Shown here: in pieces, positions 36,369 to 47,095 of the stretch
How positions within the stretch are numbered: position 1 is the first letter of the stretch
Layout of the letters: each line of letters opens with the position of its first letter
From: Dysidea avara
Taxonomy: Eukaryota > Porifera > Demospongiae > Dictyoceratida > Dysideidae
DNA length: 64,000 bases
Direction of reading: 5' to 3'
Assembly (NCBI RefSeq): GCF_963678975.1
Contig: NC_089273.1
Coordinates: forward strand, 9,114,614 to 9,178,613
Position numbers and translations under genes: made by a program
The notes under the pieces: generated by a model
What the model was told of the DNA's origin: nothing
Database searches by the model: none
Seen by the model: only the letters and a program-made list of their open reading frames with translations

Positions 36369-38000
36369 ATGGCCTCATCTGGTGTACAACAAAGTGATCC
36401 TTTGGGCCCTTTGCTTTTTTCTTTAGTTCTGTTACAGTTTATTGATTTTGTCAAGCTTCATGATTTAGTCAAATTACATCTGTGGTATTTAGATGATGGG
36501 ACATTTATTTGGTTCGAAATCTTCCTTACTGAAGCTTTTAGATTCTTTCTCAATTCATGGTCCCCGATTTGGTCTCCATTTAAATCTGTCCAAGTGCGAA
36601 CTATTCTGGCCTTCTGGAGACTCTTTCTCTGAATTTCCCACCAGTATCAACCGAGCTGGTGAAGGTTTGGAGCTTTTGGGATCTCCTATTTGGGAAACTG
36701 ACAACTTTTTCGATCAGTTCTTGTTCTCTCGTTTAGCCAAGGTTACAGCTGCTCAAGAAAGCATTGCAATTTTAGAAGACCCTCAAGTCGAGCTTCATTT
36801 ACTACGCAGCTGCCTTGGAAGCTGCAAGATCATTCATCTTTTGCGCACAGTGCCATTCTGTATATTGCACTCCTTTTTATTTAGAACAGTTTGATTCTAA
36901 TCTTAAATCTTGCCTAAGTCGCATAATACAATGTAGTCTTCCTAATGATTCTTGGTGCCAAACTACTTTACCATTTCGCTTGGGGGCCTGGGCTTGCGCT
37001 CATCCTTTTCTTCCGCTGCTGCAGCCTTTTTGGGTTCATGTAATAGTGTTCGTCTCCTGGCTTCTCATCTTCTATCCCAGGACTTTCATGATCTAGTGTT
37101 TCCAAATGAAGAACATACTGTTGCTACCTTTGAAAGGTTTACATCTGATATCTTTATTGCCTCTGCTACCCAGTAGGACTTACAGGCTCTCTTAGATCAA
37201 AATCAGTATGACCAACTATTTGCTTCTTTCAACATCCAAAACCGTGCTTGACTTACTGCTCTCTCTCACTCATCTGGTACTAGCAGTGGATGGCTCAAAG
37301 CTATTCCTCAAGTCTCCCTTGTCTGGCTATTCCTGGTCCTGAGTTTGTTGTTGGCCTTCGTTTGTGGCTTGGAATCCCTGTTTCCACTTTCCCCATTATG
37401 TATGTGTCTTACTTCCATTGACCAATTTGGTGACCATCTTCTAGAATGTTCTCATGGTCCTATGAGAATTCGTCGCCATGATGCTCTAGTTGACATTGTT
37501 TGTCATGCTTTGTCCCAGAGTCACTCAGGAGTTTTGAAGGAACAACATGTTTCTTATGAAGATAATTCTCGCCCAGGTTATGTGTACCACCCTGACTTTC
37601 AGCATGGTCGTCCAGCTTATTTTGATGTGTCTGTTCGTAGCACTACCCAGCCTTCTCACATTTCTTTTTCTTCTTCTTGTGCTGGGGTAGCTGCTGCAGC
37701 AGGTGAGTTAGCCAAGGACCAGAGACATCAAGATGCTGTATAGGAGGCAGGGTGTGACTTTGTCCCACTTGTTGTAGAAACTTTTGGTTTTTGGTCACCA
37801 TTTGCGCTTCAGACCCTTCGTACCATCGCTGAACGCACCACAGCCAGAAGTGGTACATCAACCTAACAGGCTCGTAAACATTTGTTACAACAACTTTCAG
37901 TTTCTTTATGGACGAACAATGCCCGTATGATTTTACGGTACTGGGCTTTGCAGTGTGAGGACTCTGATTTTCCTTTCCCCAAATCCCTGTTGTAATTAAT
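36369..38000 (+). pseudogene. non-LTR retrotransposon (RLE type) relic, + strand
   Basis: Starts within the reverse transcriptase: SGVQQSDPLGPLLFSL and the catalytic WYLDDGTF (frame from 36369), then, after a frame change near 36510, GLHLNLSKCEL and a thumb-like region to about 36890, RLGGLGLRS-type sequence near 36980, and a C-terminal frame 37345-37743. There a zinc knuckle C-x-C-x9-H-x3-C is followed by RRHDAL and a PD...D motif (HPDFQHGRPAYFDVSV), the restriction-like endonuclease signature of R2/R4-type LINEs. Several frameshifts (about 36510, 36900-36990, 37385) and stops (TAG 37174, TGA near 37250, TAG near 37741) kill it. The N-terminus and palm start are absent. Confidence 0.8.
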
Positions 38001-38177
38001 TGTGTTTGTAGTTTAGTTGTAGAGTACTTTGTATTGTAACTGTAGTAAATGCATTTTGTAGAGCATGTTACCCCATAACCCCAAAAAGAACTGGACAACA
38101 TTCTAGATGTTCCTGCCAATTTTATGAATGTGAGCCGAAATCCGTTAAAATTTGCGACATGGCTATATCCCAAACTA

Positions 38178-39765
38178 GTCTCGCTTGTAGATCCTTTCAG
38201 CGCAGCCGCTTATAGATTGGAGATTATAAGCGGCGTGCTACAAGGGTCTGGAACAGTTCGTGAACGTAAAATTTTCAACACGTTATTGGTGACGATTGGC
38301 TGACTGAGTAACACCTAAGATATTTTTTAGTTCAAATCCGATGAAGATCATAACACACGTACATACTGAAAACTACAACATACTACTACTTATTACCTAA
38401 CTATATACTTATTACTACCTATACGTACTTAACTTATAATAACCAATGTCAAAGTCAGGAAATTCGTCCTCAGCAGTAAGCGAATACTGGCGGAGTATCA
38501 TTTTTGCATTGTACCTCCACAAAGTCACAGACAGTTGCCGAGGTAAACCGTTTCTAACAGTTGTTCTGTCAGCTATGGATCCTAAAATTGATAGGGCATA
38601 TGGTGACCAAACACCAAAGGTCTCACATACAAGAGGGATAAAATCTCCTCCATTATCATTCACAATGTCCTGGTATTGGTTGTCCTTAGCTATCTCACCA
38701 ACAGCAGCGGCCACCCCAGCCTGAGAAGAAGCAGAAGATATGACAGCAGACTGAGTGGTACTCCTGACGGAGAGATCAAAATAGGCAGGACGACCAAGAT
38801 GAAAGTCAGGGTGGTATATGTCGCCAGGACGAGATCGATCAGATGGAATGCCTTGCTCCCTAAGAACACCAGGGTGATCTTGGAGCAAGGCATGGTGTAC
38901 AACAGACACTAAAGCATTATGACGCTGGATCCTCAAGGGACCATGAGAGCACCCCAGCAGATGATCACCAAACTGGTCAATGACAGATAGACAAGTACAG
39001 AGTGGTAAAGAAGGGAACAAAGGAATGCCAAGCCACAAACGTAAAGCTATAGTAAAATCGTGAGGAGGAATAGCTAGACCCAAAGCAGGCTGTGGAAGTG
39101 CTTTAAGCTAACCACTGCTGGTGCCAGAAGAATGTGATAAAGCACGCAGACGTACTTGATCACGAATGGTGGAACTGCTTAGAAGCTGTTTAAAAAGTGA
39201 ATCATCTAAAATGGCTTGAAGGTCAATTTGAGAGGAGTTTTGCAACACAGAAACAGACATGCCTTCGAAGAAAGCGAGGGAACAATCCTCCCCGGGAAAT
39301 GGCATAAAAACATCAAAAGTTTCCACTAAACGCGACACTAAAATACGGGAAGAACCTAAGATACAAAGGGACAAAATGCAACGGATCTTTCTTCGAATCT
39401 TTAACCTGTTCTGATCAGCAAATCTATTCAATATCTTCCGCCGACTTTCCCTGTAAAGCGAGATGAACAGGGGTTGTTTGTCTATATTCAACCGTAGTTG
39501 TTGAAGATTCAATGGTAGGGAGAAGGCAAAACCCACATGGGTCGGTAGTCGCCTTTCCCAGAGGTCTTCTTCAGCTCGTTCTTCAGTAATTACACTATTT
39601 TGGCGGTTGAAAGATCGCGTGAGCTAATTAACACCCACCAACCACTGGTGAGAGCAGTATTTTAAAAATCACGAACGTTCCATACACTTGTAGCGCGCCG
39701 TTTATAATCTCCAATCGATAAGCGGTTGCGCTGAAAGGGTCTGGCCACGCTAAACTAATCCCAAA
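38178..39765. mobile_element. inverted-repeat element holding the minus-strand LINE relic
   Basis: CCTTTCAGCGCAGCCGCTTA and GATTGGAGATTATAAGCGGC (38192 on) recur inverted at 39690-39750 (CGCTTATCGATTGGAGATTA on the minus strand). Arms are about 100 bp. The minus-strand retrotransposon relic lies between them. Each arm also contains a shorter internal palindrome around GCCGCTTATA. Confidence 0.6.
38415..39536 (-). pseudogene. non-LTR retrotransposon (RLE type) relic, - strand
   Basis: Second copy of the same family as 36369-38000, opposite orientation, tail to tail. Frame 39536-39108 covers the region between RT and endonuclease, ending in RALSHSSGTSSG, then TAG at 39108-39110 where the sister copy has TGG. 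Frame 39083-38415 continues directly with the knuckle (CTCLSVIDQFGDHLLGC), RIQRHNAL, the endonuclease motif HPDFHLGRPAYFDLSV, and the C-terminal LWRYNAKMILRQYS. The RT domain is missing. One stop aside, this copy is better kept in its C-terminal half than the + strand copy. Confidence 0.8.
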
Positions 39766-39880
39766 CGGAAGGCATTTGGTCTCTACCGCATCCAGCATTT
39801 AAAAACTAGACCATTGGTAGGCTCCATCCCCTAAGTGACAAGTTAATCCAAAGGGAGTCAATTTTTCATTGCCAACCCTA

Positions 39881-40564
39881 AGCCAACGCATTGAGACATT
39901 CATCGTTTCGTTTATATGCCCGCAAAAGTAACTCCGGAGGGGCGTCACAGAACAGTCAAGGTACTAGGCAGGACGTTACCATCAATGCATTCGTCAATAT
40001 TCCACCTAAAAGATTCCCAGAAGAGATGCAGTAAGGCGTTACAGCAGGAGATAATAAAAAAGTCTAGGGACTTAACGGAAATTACTGCTAACACAGGAAC
40101 CAACGGAGGCTATTAAACAGCTCCCCTAATGATTAATAACGTACCCACAATCGTCCAGGAGGTTACAAGATTGCTCCGTTTTTAATAACTAAACCTATGT
40201 ATCAATGATGCCAAGCAAGTTCTAAATAGCTATAATATATTTACTCCCCTTCCGTAGATACTGTTGGGACCTCACTATTAAGGACACTCCTTGGTCTCAG
40301 GGTCCGCAGTGCCCCTGCGTGGACCACTGGGTGAATGTGTGCATGTGTGCCCCTCTGTAGTGCCTTAAAACATGCCTCCTTAGCATACAAACTGCAGTAA
40401 TTTGGCAAAGGGTAATTTGCAACAAGCAATCAAAGTTTACCGGTAACAAAGAGTGTTCACCTAGGCAGAGTAAGGCACTGCCCCCACCCACCCCCTAAAA
40501 GAATAGAACACTGATACATACAGTACTAATATGGGTGTGTGTGTGTGTGTGTGTGTGCAATATA
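39881..40564. repeat. non-coding stretch with (GT)n microsatellite
   Basis: A (GT)n tract of about 24 bp lies at 40533-40557. A 66 aa frame at 39916-40116 and two overlapping minus-strand frames (40241-40491) show no family features. Confidence 0.5.
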
Positions 40565-40847
40565 TGTGATCGTCTCAGCAAAAACCCGACTTGTTCGCAA
40601 AAGCATGCGTATTGAGAAAAATGAAAATTAATTTAGATATAATTCGTAAAGTTACGCATGCTATAAAAAAATTACGCAAGTTTTAAACGGGCCAGTACTC
40701 GAAGAAGAAAGACTCAAATCGATTAAAACTATATACCATCTTATTCGTCTGTTCATGGAGAGTTTGAAAATCTTTGTTGCGTTTCTCTAGCTCCAACGGT
40801 ATATGCATCACGTGCGTTTATTTACGATACGGTAAACGTAAACATTA

Positions 40848-41098
40848 TGTGACTGGGCCTGCGATAATAGGGCATGTAAGCATATGATTTTTGCCTACTT
40901 TTTCAAACGTTCACCTTACATACCTTTTTGTACCATCACGATATGGCAATGCAAACTTCAGCTCTTAGTAAGGATTTAATTGGCAGTATGATGCAAGTTA
41001 CAGAATGCAAATATTCTGTTTCAGTTCTGAGTTATAACCTGTAGAGTGACGGGGTGTAGTTTGTGCCCACATGCCCTATTTTCGCAGGCCAGGTCACA
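40848..41098 (+). mobile_element. 251 bp MITE, copy 4
   Basis: Ends TGTGACTGGGCCTGCGATAA and complement of TGTGACCTGGCCTGCGAAAA, same length and orientation as copy 1. TA precedes it; the right flank is AA rather than TA. Confidence 0.85.
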
Positions 41099-41251
41099 AA
41101 TTGTCATCGTTTCTTCTACCAAACCGTCTTCATATTCATATGTACAAGTATCTACAGGGCTAATACTATACCTTCGTTGATGTACTGATTCATGGTGAAT
41201 GTTTTAAGCCAGATTGCAACGTTGTGGACTATGATTATGATTACTGAAAAC

Positions 41252-41568
41252 TGTTAGCAGGAGTGTTCTCACGCGCAAGCTGGATGCCGCTACTTAGCCA
41301 GGAAGACCGTGAAGAGTAACACAACAATCAGTATTAAAGTTTAGCAACACAACACAACAACTACAATGTAGAAGTACAAGCCAAAAGGAACCAAAACTAC
41401 AAAGAACAATAGAACAAAAGATGTGGCCTATTACACAGATTAAAATTCCTATACAAAACCACGGTAGCTAAGAATCAAGGTGTGAATAACTAATACAACA
41501 ATGAATAGTTTAAAGCTAATACATACATTAAGTCTAAGTGTGTGCATGTGTATGCATACAGTTCAATA
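41252..41568 (-). repeat. 3' LTR of the copia element
   Basis: On the minus strand begins TATTGAACTG and ends GCTAACA. Differences from the 5' LTR: CACAACAATC versus CCCAACAATC and CACAGATT versus CACAAATT. Confidence 0.95.
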
Positions 41569-41581
41569 CTCCTCCTCACTT
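41569..41581 (-). promoter_or_regulatory. polypurine tract
   Basis: Minus-strand AAGTGAGGAGGAG directly precedes the 3' LTR, the expected site of plus-strand DNA priming. Confidence 0.8.
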
Positions 41582-41584
41582 GAC

Positions 41585-44500
41585 TTAATGCAGTTCAAGT
41601 ATTCCAGCTTTCTCTCTCAGCTTACAATGCTGCTCACGTGTCAGACCTTTAGTCATCATATCAGCGGTCATGTCTGTAGTTGAACAATAATCTAATTTGA
41701 TAGTTCCATTTGCTACTTGTTCACGAACAAAATGATGACGAATGTCTATATGCTTTGCTCGCCCATGAAATTAGCCATCGCTATAGCAGATTGATTATCT
41801 TCAAATAGTAAAGTTGGACCTTCAGAAGAGCATCCTAACTCTTTTTCTAGTTGTCGCAGCTATAAACACTCTTGGGCAGCCCCAGATAATGCCACATACT
41901 CAGCTTCGGCTGTAGACAGTGCTACACACTTCTGATTTTTACTGCTCCAGGAGATTGGTCCACTACTAAACATAAAAATGTAGCCAGAAGTTGACTTTCT
42001 GTCTGAAGTGTCACCAGCCCAGTCTGCATCACTGTATCCAATACATTTGTCTGAACCATCTTGTTTGTAAAGTATACCAATATTGATAGTACCTTTTAGA
42101 TATCTTAAGACTCGTTTCAGGGCTGTCCAATGGTCCTTCTGAGGATTTGAGTTAAACCGAGCTAAGCTGTTCACAGCAAAAGCTATGTCTGGTCTTGTAC
42201 TCACTGCCAAATACATGAGACTTCCAACGGCTGACTGGTATTCAGCCTGGTTAACTGGCTCAGTTTGACTGGTTGCAGGTTGAAGTTTCAAACTGACATC
42301 TGCCGGAGTGCTTGTTAGCTTGGAGTCTTGCATTCCAAGTCTCTTTAGCAGGTTCTCAATATAGGCAGGTTGTCCAATCCATATGGATCCAGGTTCTTCG
42401 TTTTGCTCAATTTTCATACCAAGGAAGTACTTGAGTTCACCAAGGTCCTTAATGTCAAACTTACTAGACAGTTTTTCTTTGACTTGTTTGAGCTGTTTCT
42501 CATTCTTGGCAGCTAGAATTATGTCATCAACATAGACCCCAATGAACATCGTATCTTTTCCATTTTTCTGAAAATAAATACACGGATCACTTTCAGTTTG
42601 AGTAAATTGCCTCTCCTTCAGGTAAGTATCAAGAGTGGAGTTCCAGCAGTGGGGTGACTGCTTCAATCCGTAAATGCTTTTGTTAAGCTTGCATACAAAC
42701 TCCTCCTTTCCTTGACACTCAAAACCTTTTGGCTGCTGCATGTATACTTCATCTTCAAGAGTTCCATTTAAGAATGCAGTAGTCACATCAACTTGGTGAA
42801 GAGACAAGCCATGTTTTACTGACAAAGCCATTAGGAGCCGAAGAGATTCTTGTCTTATTACTGGGCAGAAAGTCTCATCAAAATCTGTTCCATACTGTTG
42901 TGTGAACCCTTGTGAACCAGCCTTGCTTTGTACCTCTGCACAGATCCATCTGCTCCAGTTTTTACTTTGTAAACCCATTTGCTCCCAACTGTCCTTTTGC
43001 CTTCAGGCAACTTCACCAAGTCCCAGACATTGTTTTCTCTCAATGATGCCATCTCCGTTTCCATAGCAGATTCCCATTTTTTCTTGTCTGGCCTTGTAGT
43101 AGCTTCCTTGTAGGATACTGGCGATTGAGGGACCTCACATACATTGCTACTTTCTTGGCCATAGTAGTCGGGCTGCTTTCTAGTTCTGGTAGACCTTCGA
43201 GGTTCTGGAAGACTTAATTCTTTGATTTGCTCAGGTTGAGCGGCATCACCAGCCATTTCCATCTCAGGAACTTCAACTTCAGAAAATTCAGCAATCAAGT
43301 GATAATTACTCTTGGCAGTAGTTTGTGTATTTTGACCATGTTCTTTGACCTGTTCATTAAACTGTACATCACGACTATGAAATATCTTCCCTTGTGTGGC
43401 ATCATATAGTCTGTAGCCTTTGGTTAGATTTCCATATCCCACCATAATACACTTACGTGTCTTCGAATCAAACTTAGCCCTCTCATCTTGGGGAACATGT
43501 GCATATGCATCACTGCCAAACACTCTTAGGTGGTTCACCTTTGGCTTTTTGCCATGCCACACTTCAAAAGGTGTCTTTTTCAAAGCTTTGACTGGTGATC
43601 TGTTCCTCAAGTACACTGCCGTTGAAATAGCTTCACCCCAGAACCTTTTAGGCAGCTTTGAATCTAAAAGCATTGATCGAGCCATTTCAACTAAAATACG
43701 GTTTAAACGCTCAGCGATGCCATTTTGTTGAGTCGTTTTGGGCACTGTCAATTCGTGCCTTATACCTTCTGCCTTGAGATAATTCTCAAACTGAGATGAG
43801 GTGTACTCCCCCCCGTTGTCTGTTCTGAAAGTTCTTATGTTCTTCTTAGTAGCCTTTTCTACAAGTGCTTTCCATTCTACAAAACACTGAAAGACCTGGT
43901 CTTTTGTTTTGATTATGTACACCCAGGAGTACCTCGACTTATCATCAGTGAATGTTAGAAAATACTGAGCTCCTCCTATTGATTTTTCACTTATTTTTCC
44001 ACAAACGTCTGAGTGGACTAGCTCAAGCAGATCTTCTGTCTGCCTTTCACTACTTTCAAAGGGATTTCGGTGCTGCTTTCCACCGATACAGCTCTCACAA
44101 AAGCCAAGATCACCTGACAAATTGTAATCAAACTTTTCAACTAAATTACCACCTGCAAGACTTTTAAGGCTTTGCTCACCAACATGGCCATACCTTCTGT
44201 GCCACATTTCATTGTCACATTTAGTTGCATTTGCACTTTCCCTTTTTCTAGAGTGGTCTAGGTAATACAGGTTTCCATGCTTCGTGGCAACAGCAATTAC
44301 TTTCTTCTCCTGATTAAAAATTTTGCACCCCTTTTTGTCAAAATTAGTGGTTTTCCTGGCCTCAGACGCTTTTGACACACTCAAGAGACTATATGACAGT
44401 TTAGGAACATACAAAACATTTTCTAGCTTACACTTTTGAGTGCTTCCATCAGGTAGAATCATAGCTAGTTTCACTGTGCCCTCTGCCGGCCCTTCCAGTG

Positions 44501-45399
44501 GGCTTTCATCACCCAGCGTCACTTGCTGTGGGGTCTCCAGGTGTCTCATATCAACAAACAGATTCCTGTCATTACACATATGGCAGGTTGCACCTGAGTC
44601 TACTATCCAAGTTCCACTAGAAGTAGCAGCAAGTGCATGAATAGTTACAAATGCCTCATCATCACTGCCTGGACTTTCCTTTTTCTTTGCTACACTGGCC
44701 TGTTTCTTTTGAGCAGCTAGATACTTTCTACAATCTTTCTTAAAATGGCCAGGTTTGTGGCAGTATTGGCACGTAAATGGTTTCTTGAACCCCTTATTCT
44801 GGCCTGCAGTAAAGACTTTACTGCTATCTTCCAGAGGTGTTGGTACCTTTTCTTTGAGCTTTGACTCTTGGTACAGCAACCTCTCAGTAACAATTTCCCA
44901 TTTTGGGATATTCTCTGATTGTGCCTCAAGTGCAGTTACTAACGCATTGTATGACTCTGGTAAACTGGCCAGTAAGTGTACTACTCTGTCTTCCTCGGAT
45001 ACTACATCACCGATTACAGCAAGACCCTCAAATATCTCACTCATCGTCTTAATGTGCTGATTGACCGACCCACCTTCCTTTAGCTTTAAAGCGTAGAGCT
45101 TTCGTCGAAGCTGCAGTTTGTTAGACCAAGTTTTAGGTTGGAACTGCTCCTCTAACTTTTTCCACACAGCTTTTGGATCTTCCGGGTCCCCCAGTAGATA
45201 TAACAACGACGGGTCTACAGCAAGCACAATTATCGCGAGGGTGCGATCTCTCCGTGCAATTGTCTCCGCCTGGCGCTACCTCAGTTCCACTGACTATACC
45301 CCAAAGACTGTCCTTCATTAACGCCATCCGGCATTGTACTTTCCACGTCGGATAATTCTTTCCGTTCAGTGGTATTAGGACAGTTTTAATTTCCGCCAT
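41585..45399 (-). pseudogene. copia gag-pol polyprotein, broken
   Basis: Reads from ATG at 45399 to a TAA at 41585-41587. Gag start (LNGKNYPTWKVQCRMAL), CCHC knuckle CQYCHKPGHFKKDC, aspartic protease WIVDSGATCHM, GAG-pre-integrase MWHRRYGHVGEQSLKSL, integrase core (DVCGKIS..., TDNGGEY, QQNGIAERLNR), RT (VDVTTAFLNGTL, VYVDDIILA), and RNase H (YSDADWAGD, ALSTAEAEYVAL). Four breaks: a frameshift near 45265 in gag, a one-base loss near 42930 at the start of RT, TAG at 41860-41862 replacing tryptophan, and a frameshift near 41770 in the RNase H tail. The encoded functions would form virus-like particles and integrate cDNA, but this copy cannot make a full polyprotein unless the breaks are sequencing errors. 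Confidence 0.95.
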
Positions 45400-45499
45400 T
45401 AGGCTTCAGTTCCGTCAGTCCAGCTGAGTTCGCCTTGATTCTTGTCGACGATTACCTGTTAGCAGGAAAGTTATCACTAAATTGTCACTTAGCACGGCA

Positions 45500-45513
45500 C
45501 TGGGCCCATAACC
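45500..45513 (-). promoter_or_regulatory. primer-binding site for initiator tRNA-Met half-molecule
   Basis: The minus strand reads GGTTATGGGCCCAG immediately after the 5' LTR. This is complementary to the anticodon arm (CTGGGCCCATAACC) of eukaryotic initiator tRNA-Met, not to its 3' end. Drosophila copia is known to prime from such a cleaved half-tRNA. Confidence 0.8.
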
Positions 45514-45830
45514 TGTTAGCAGGAGTGTTCTCACGCGCAAGCTGGATGCCGCTACTTAGCCAGGAAGACCGTGAAGAGTAACCCAACAATCAGTATTAAA
45601 GTTTAGCAACACAACACAACAACTACAATGTAGAAGTACAAGCCAAAAGGAACCAAAACTACAAAGAACAATAGAACAAAAGATGTGGCCTATTACACAA
45701 ATTAAAATTCCTATACAAAACCACGGTAGCTAAGAATCAAGGTGTGAATAACTAATACAACAATGAATAGTTTAAAGCTAATACATACATTAAGTCTAAG
45801 TGTGTGCATGTGTATGCATACAGTTCAATA
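45514..45830 (-). repeat. 5' LTR of the copia element
   Basis: 317 bp, same limits as the 3' LTR. It should contain the promoter of the element; no clear TATA box was assigned. Confidence 0.95.
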
Positions 45831-45879
45831 AAAACACAGTTACAAACTGATATGTTCAGGTAAGGAAAAACATTACAAA

Positions 45880-46215
45880 TCACATAGATAAGAGTCAGTT
45901 ATAATTTATCTAAAACTATTTGTAGAGATTGGGATTCTATTGTGTCAGTTGGTAAATTGTTCCAATCGCGGATAGATTTGGGGTAATAGCTGAATTTATA
46001 ATGACATGTTCTAGCCTAATCCAAACGGAAGTTATGGCTGCGAATGTAAGCGCCTGTAGTTTATTTTCAGTATAGTCGCTGTACAAATCGATTACCTTGC
46101 TTTTCCCACTGTCTAGCAATATAATTCTTAAACTACGCACCACAGAAGGCTGAAACCTTGGTGTTCCATTCCTTGGACACTGCTGATATCGCCGAGTGAA
46201 TAAAAACATTTTTTT
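45880..46215 (-). pseudogene. LINE ORF2 C-terminal tail fragment
   Basis: On the minus strand, HYKFSYYPKSIRDWNNLP followed by SLQIVLDKL and a stop (about 46015-45905) is the typical end of CR1/L2/RTE-like ORF2 proteins. Upstream, 46209-46020 holds RRYQQCPRNGTPRFQ-type sequence in another frame. Severely 5'-truncated and frameshifted; lies between the copia element and the right end of the split TIR element. Confidence 0.65.
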
Positions 46216-46276
46216 AATTGTACGATCAAGTCGGGTTTTTGCTGAGATGGTCTGTCATGCTTTGTATTTATTTATC

Positions 46277-47095
46277 AAGACACACGATAGTGTGTCGTGC
46301 GGCCCAAGAAGCCGGCGCGCCACACCGTGAGTATATTAACAGGAAGAAAGAAAACGCAATTTTCACACCTATGTAGCTCTGTGATCCCTTATCCGATTGG
46401 AACCAAATTTGCTAGAGACGTGCCGCCCAGTTAGGGGAGTCTACATACCATATTTGAAGACAATCGGTCCAGCCATTTCCTAGATAAGAGCGAACAAAAT
46501 TTCGTTTTAATTTCTTCGTTTTTTTCTTCTTCATCTTCATTTCGCACACTTGGCAAAATTCACCATAAAACACGAATGCGTGCTCGGATTGAGCTGAAAT
46601 TTGGCACACTTAAAGGGCTCATTAAGGCGCATCTCCGTACCAACTTTGGTAGGAATCCGATGAATATTCACAGCCTTATTACCGATTATTTGCGTAAAAT
46701 AAGGTCGAAGATCTGTCAAGCCTACAGGGTAAACCCCGTGGAGGAATCAGTTGAAAATTGATATGTAGATGGAGCAACCATGGTAGGAGTGCCTTTTTGT
46801 GGTTTGAAAGGAATCGGGATAAAGACCATGGAGATATGACACAAAACCCAACCTGTGTCAAAATTACGCGATCGATTTTTATGAATAAAAAAAACTATTA
46901 GTTTTCGTGTCTACCAGGCAAACCTCTTAGAGCAATGACCTGAAAATCAGTATGTAGCTGGAATAATCATCATAGAAAGTTCTTGCAGTAGTACAGAAGA
47001 ATCGAATTACAAATCACTGAGTTATGATTCCAAAGGCAACTACGTGCAGCAAATGCGAGATCGAGATACTCTAATAGAACAGTCACCCTAATAAA
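46277..47095 (-). repeat. conserved terminal module (copy B)
   Basis: Outer end ATCAAGACACACGATAGTGT, then CGGCCCAAGAAGCCGGCGCG and a body that matches copy C closely (51833-52650). Small frames here and in C translate to similar peptides, but length and stops vary, so I do not call a gene. Confidence 0.8.

Larger units (their letters stand above)
35843..39880. mobile_element. region bounded by inverted TAGGGTTGGCAATGAAAAA ends
   Basis: TAGGGTTGGCAATGAAAAA at 35843 and its exact complement ending at 39880 face inward about 4 kb apart. Homology stops after about 25 bp and I found no target duplication. Inside lie two dead retrotransposon copies and a smaller inverted-repeat element. It may be a DNA transposon filled by later insertions, or two copies of one repeat end. 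Confidence 0.5.
41252..45830 (-). mobile_element. complete Ty1/copia LTR retrotransposon
   Basis: Two LTRs of 317 bp (41252-41568 and 45514-45830) differ at about two positions. Five-base direct repeats AAAAC flank the element at 41247-41251 and 45831-45835. The element runs on the minus strand, so the 5' LTR is at 45514-45830. A primer-binding site lies next to it and a purine tract precedes the 3' LTR. Coding order protease, integrase, RT, RNase H is copia-type. LTR similarity indicates a recent insertion. Confidence 0.95.
40565..46255. mobile_element. terminal-inverted-repeat element split by nested insertions
   Basis: The left end TGTGATCGTCTCAGCAAAAA then CCCGACTTG is mirrored at 46226-46252 (CAAGTCGGGTTTTTGCTGAG). 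Removing the copia element (4.58 kb) and the MITE at 40848-41098 leaves about 0.85 kb, part of which is the LINE fragment at 45880-46215. A third copy of the end is at 35578. Confidence 0.6.

Noticed and set aside
39916-40116. 66 aa basic open frame
   Set aside because: No homology, splice signals or conserved context; similar lengths arise by chance in this DNA.
45500-45513. Match to initiator tRNA-Met suggesting a tRNA gene
   Set aside because: Only 14 bases match and no cloverleaf surrounds them; position next to the LTR makes it a primer-binding site.
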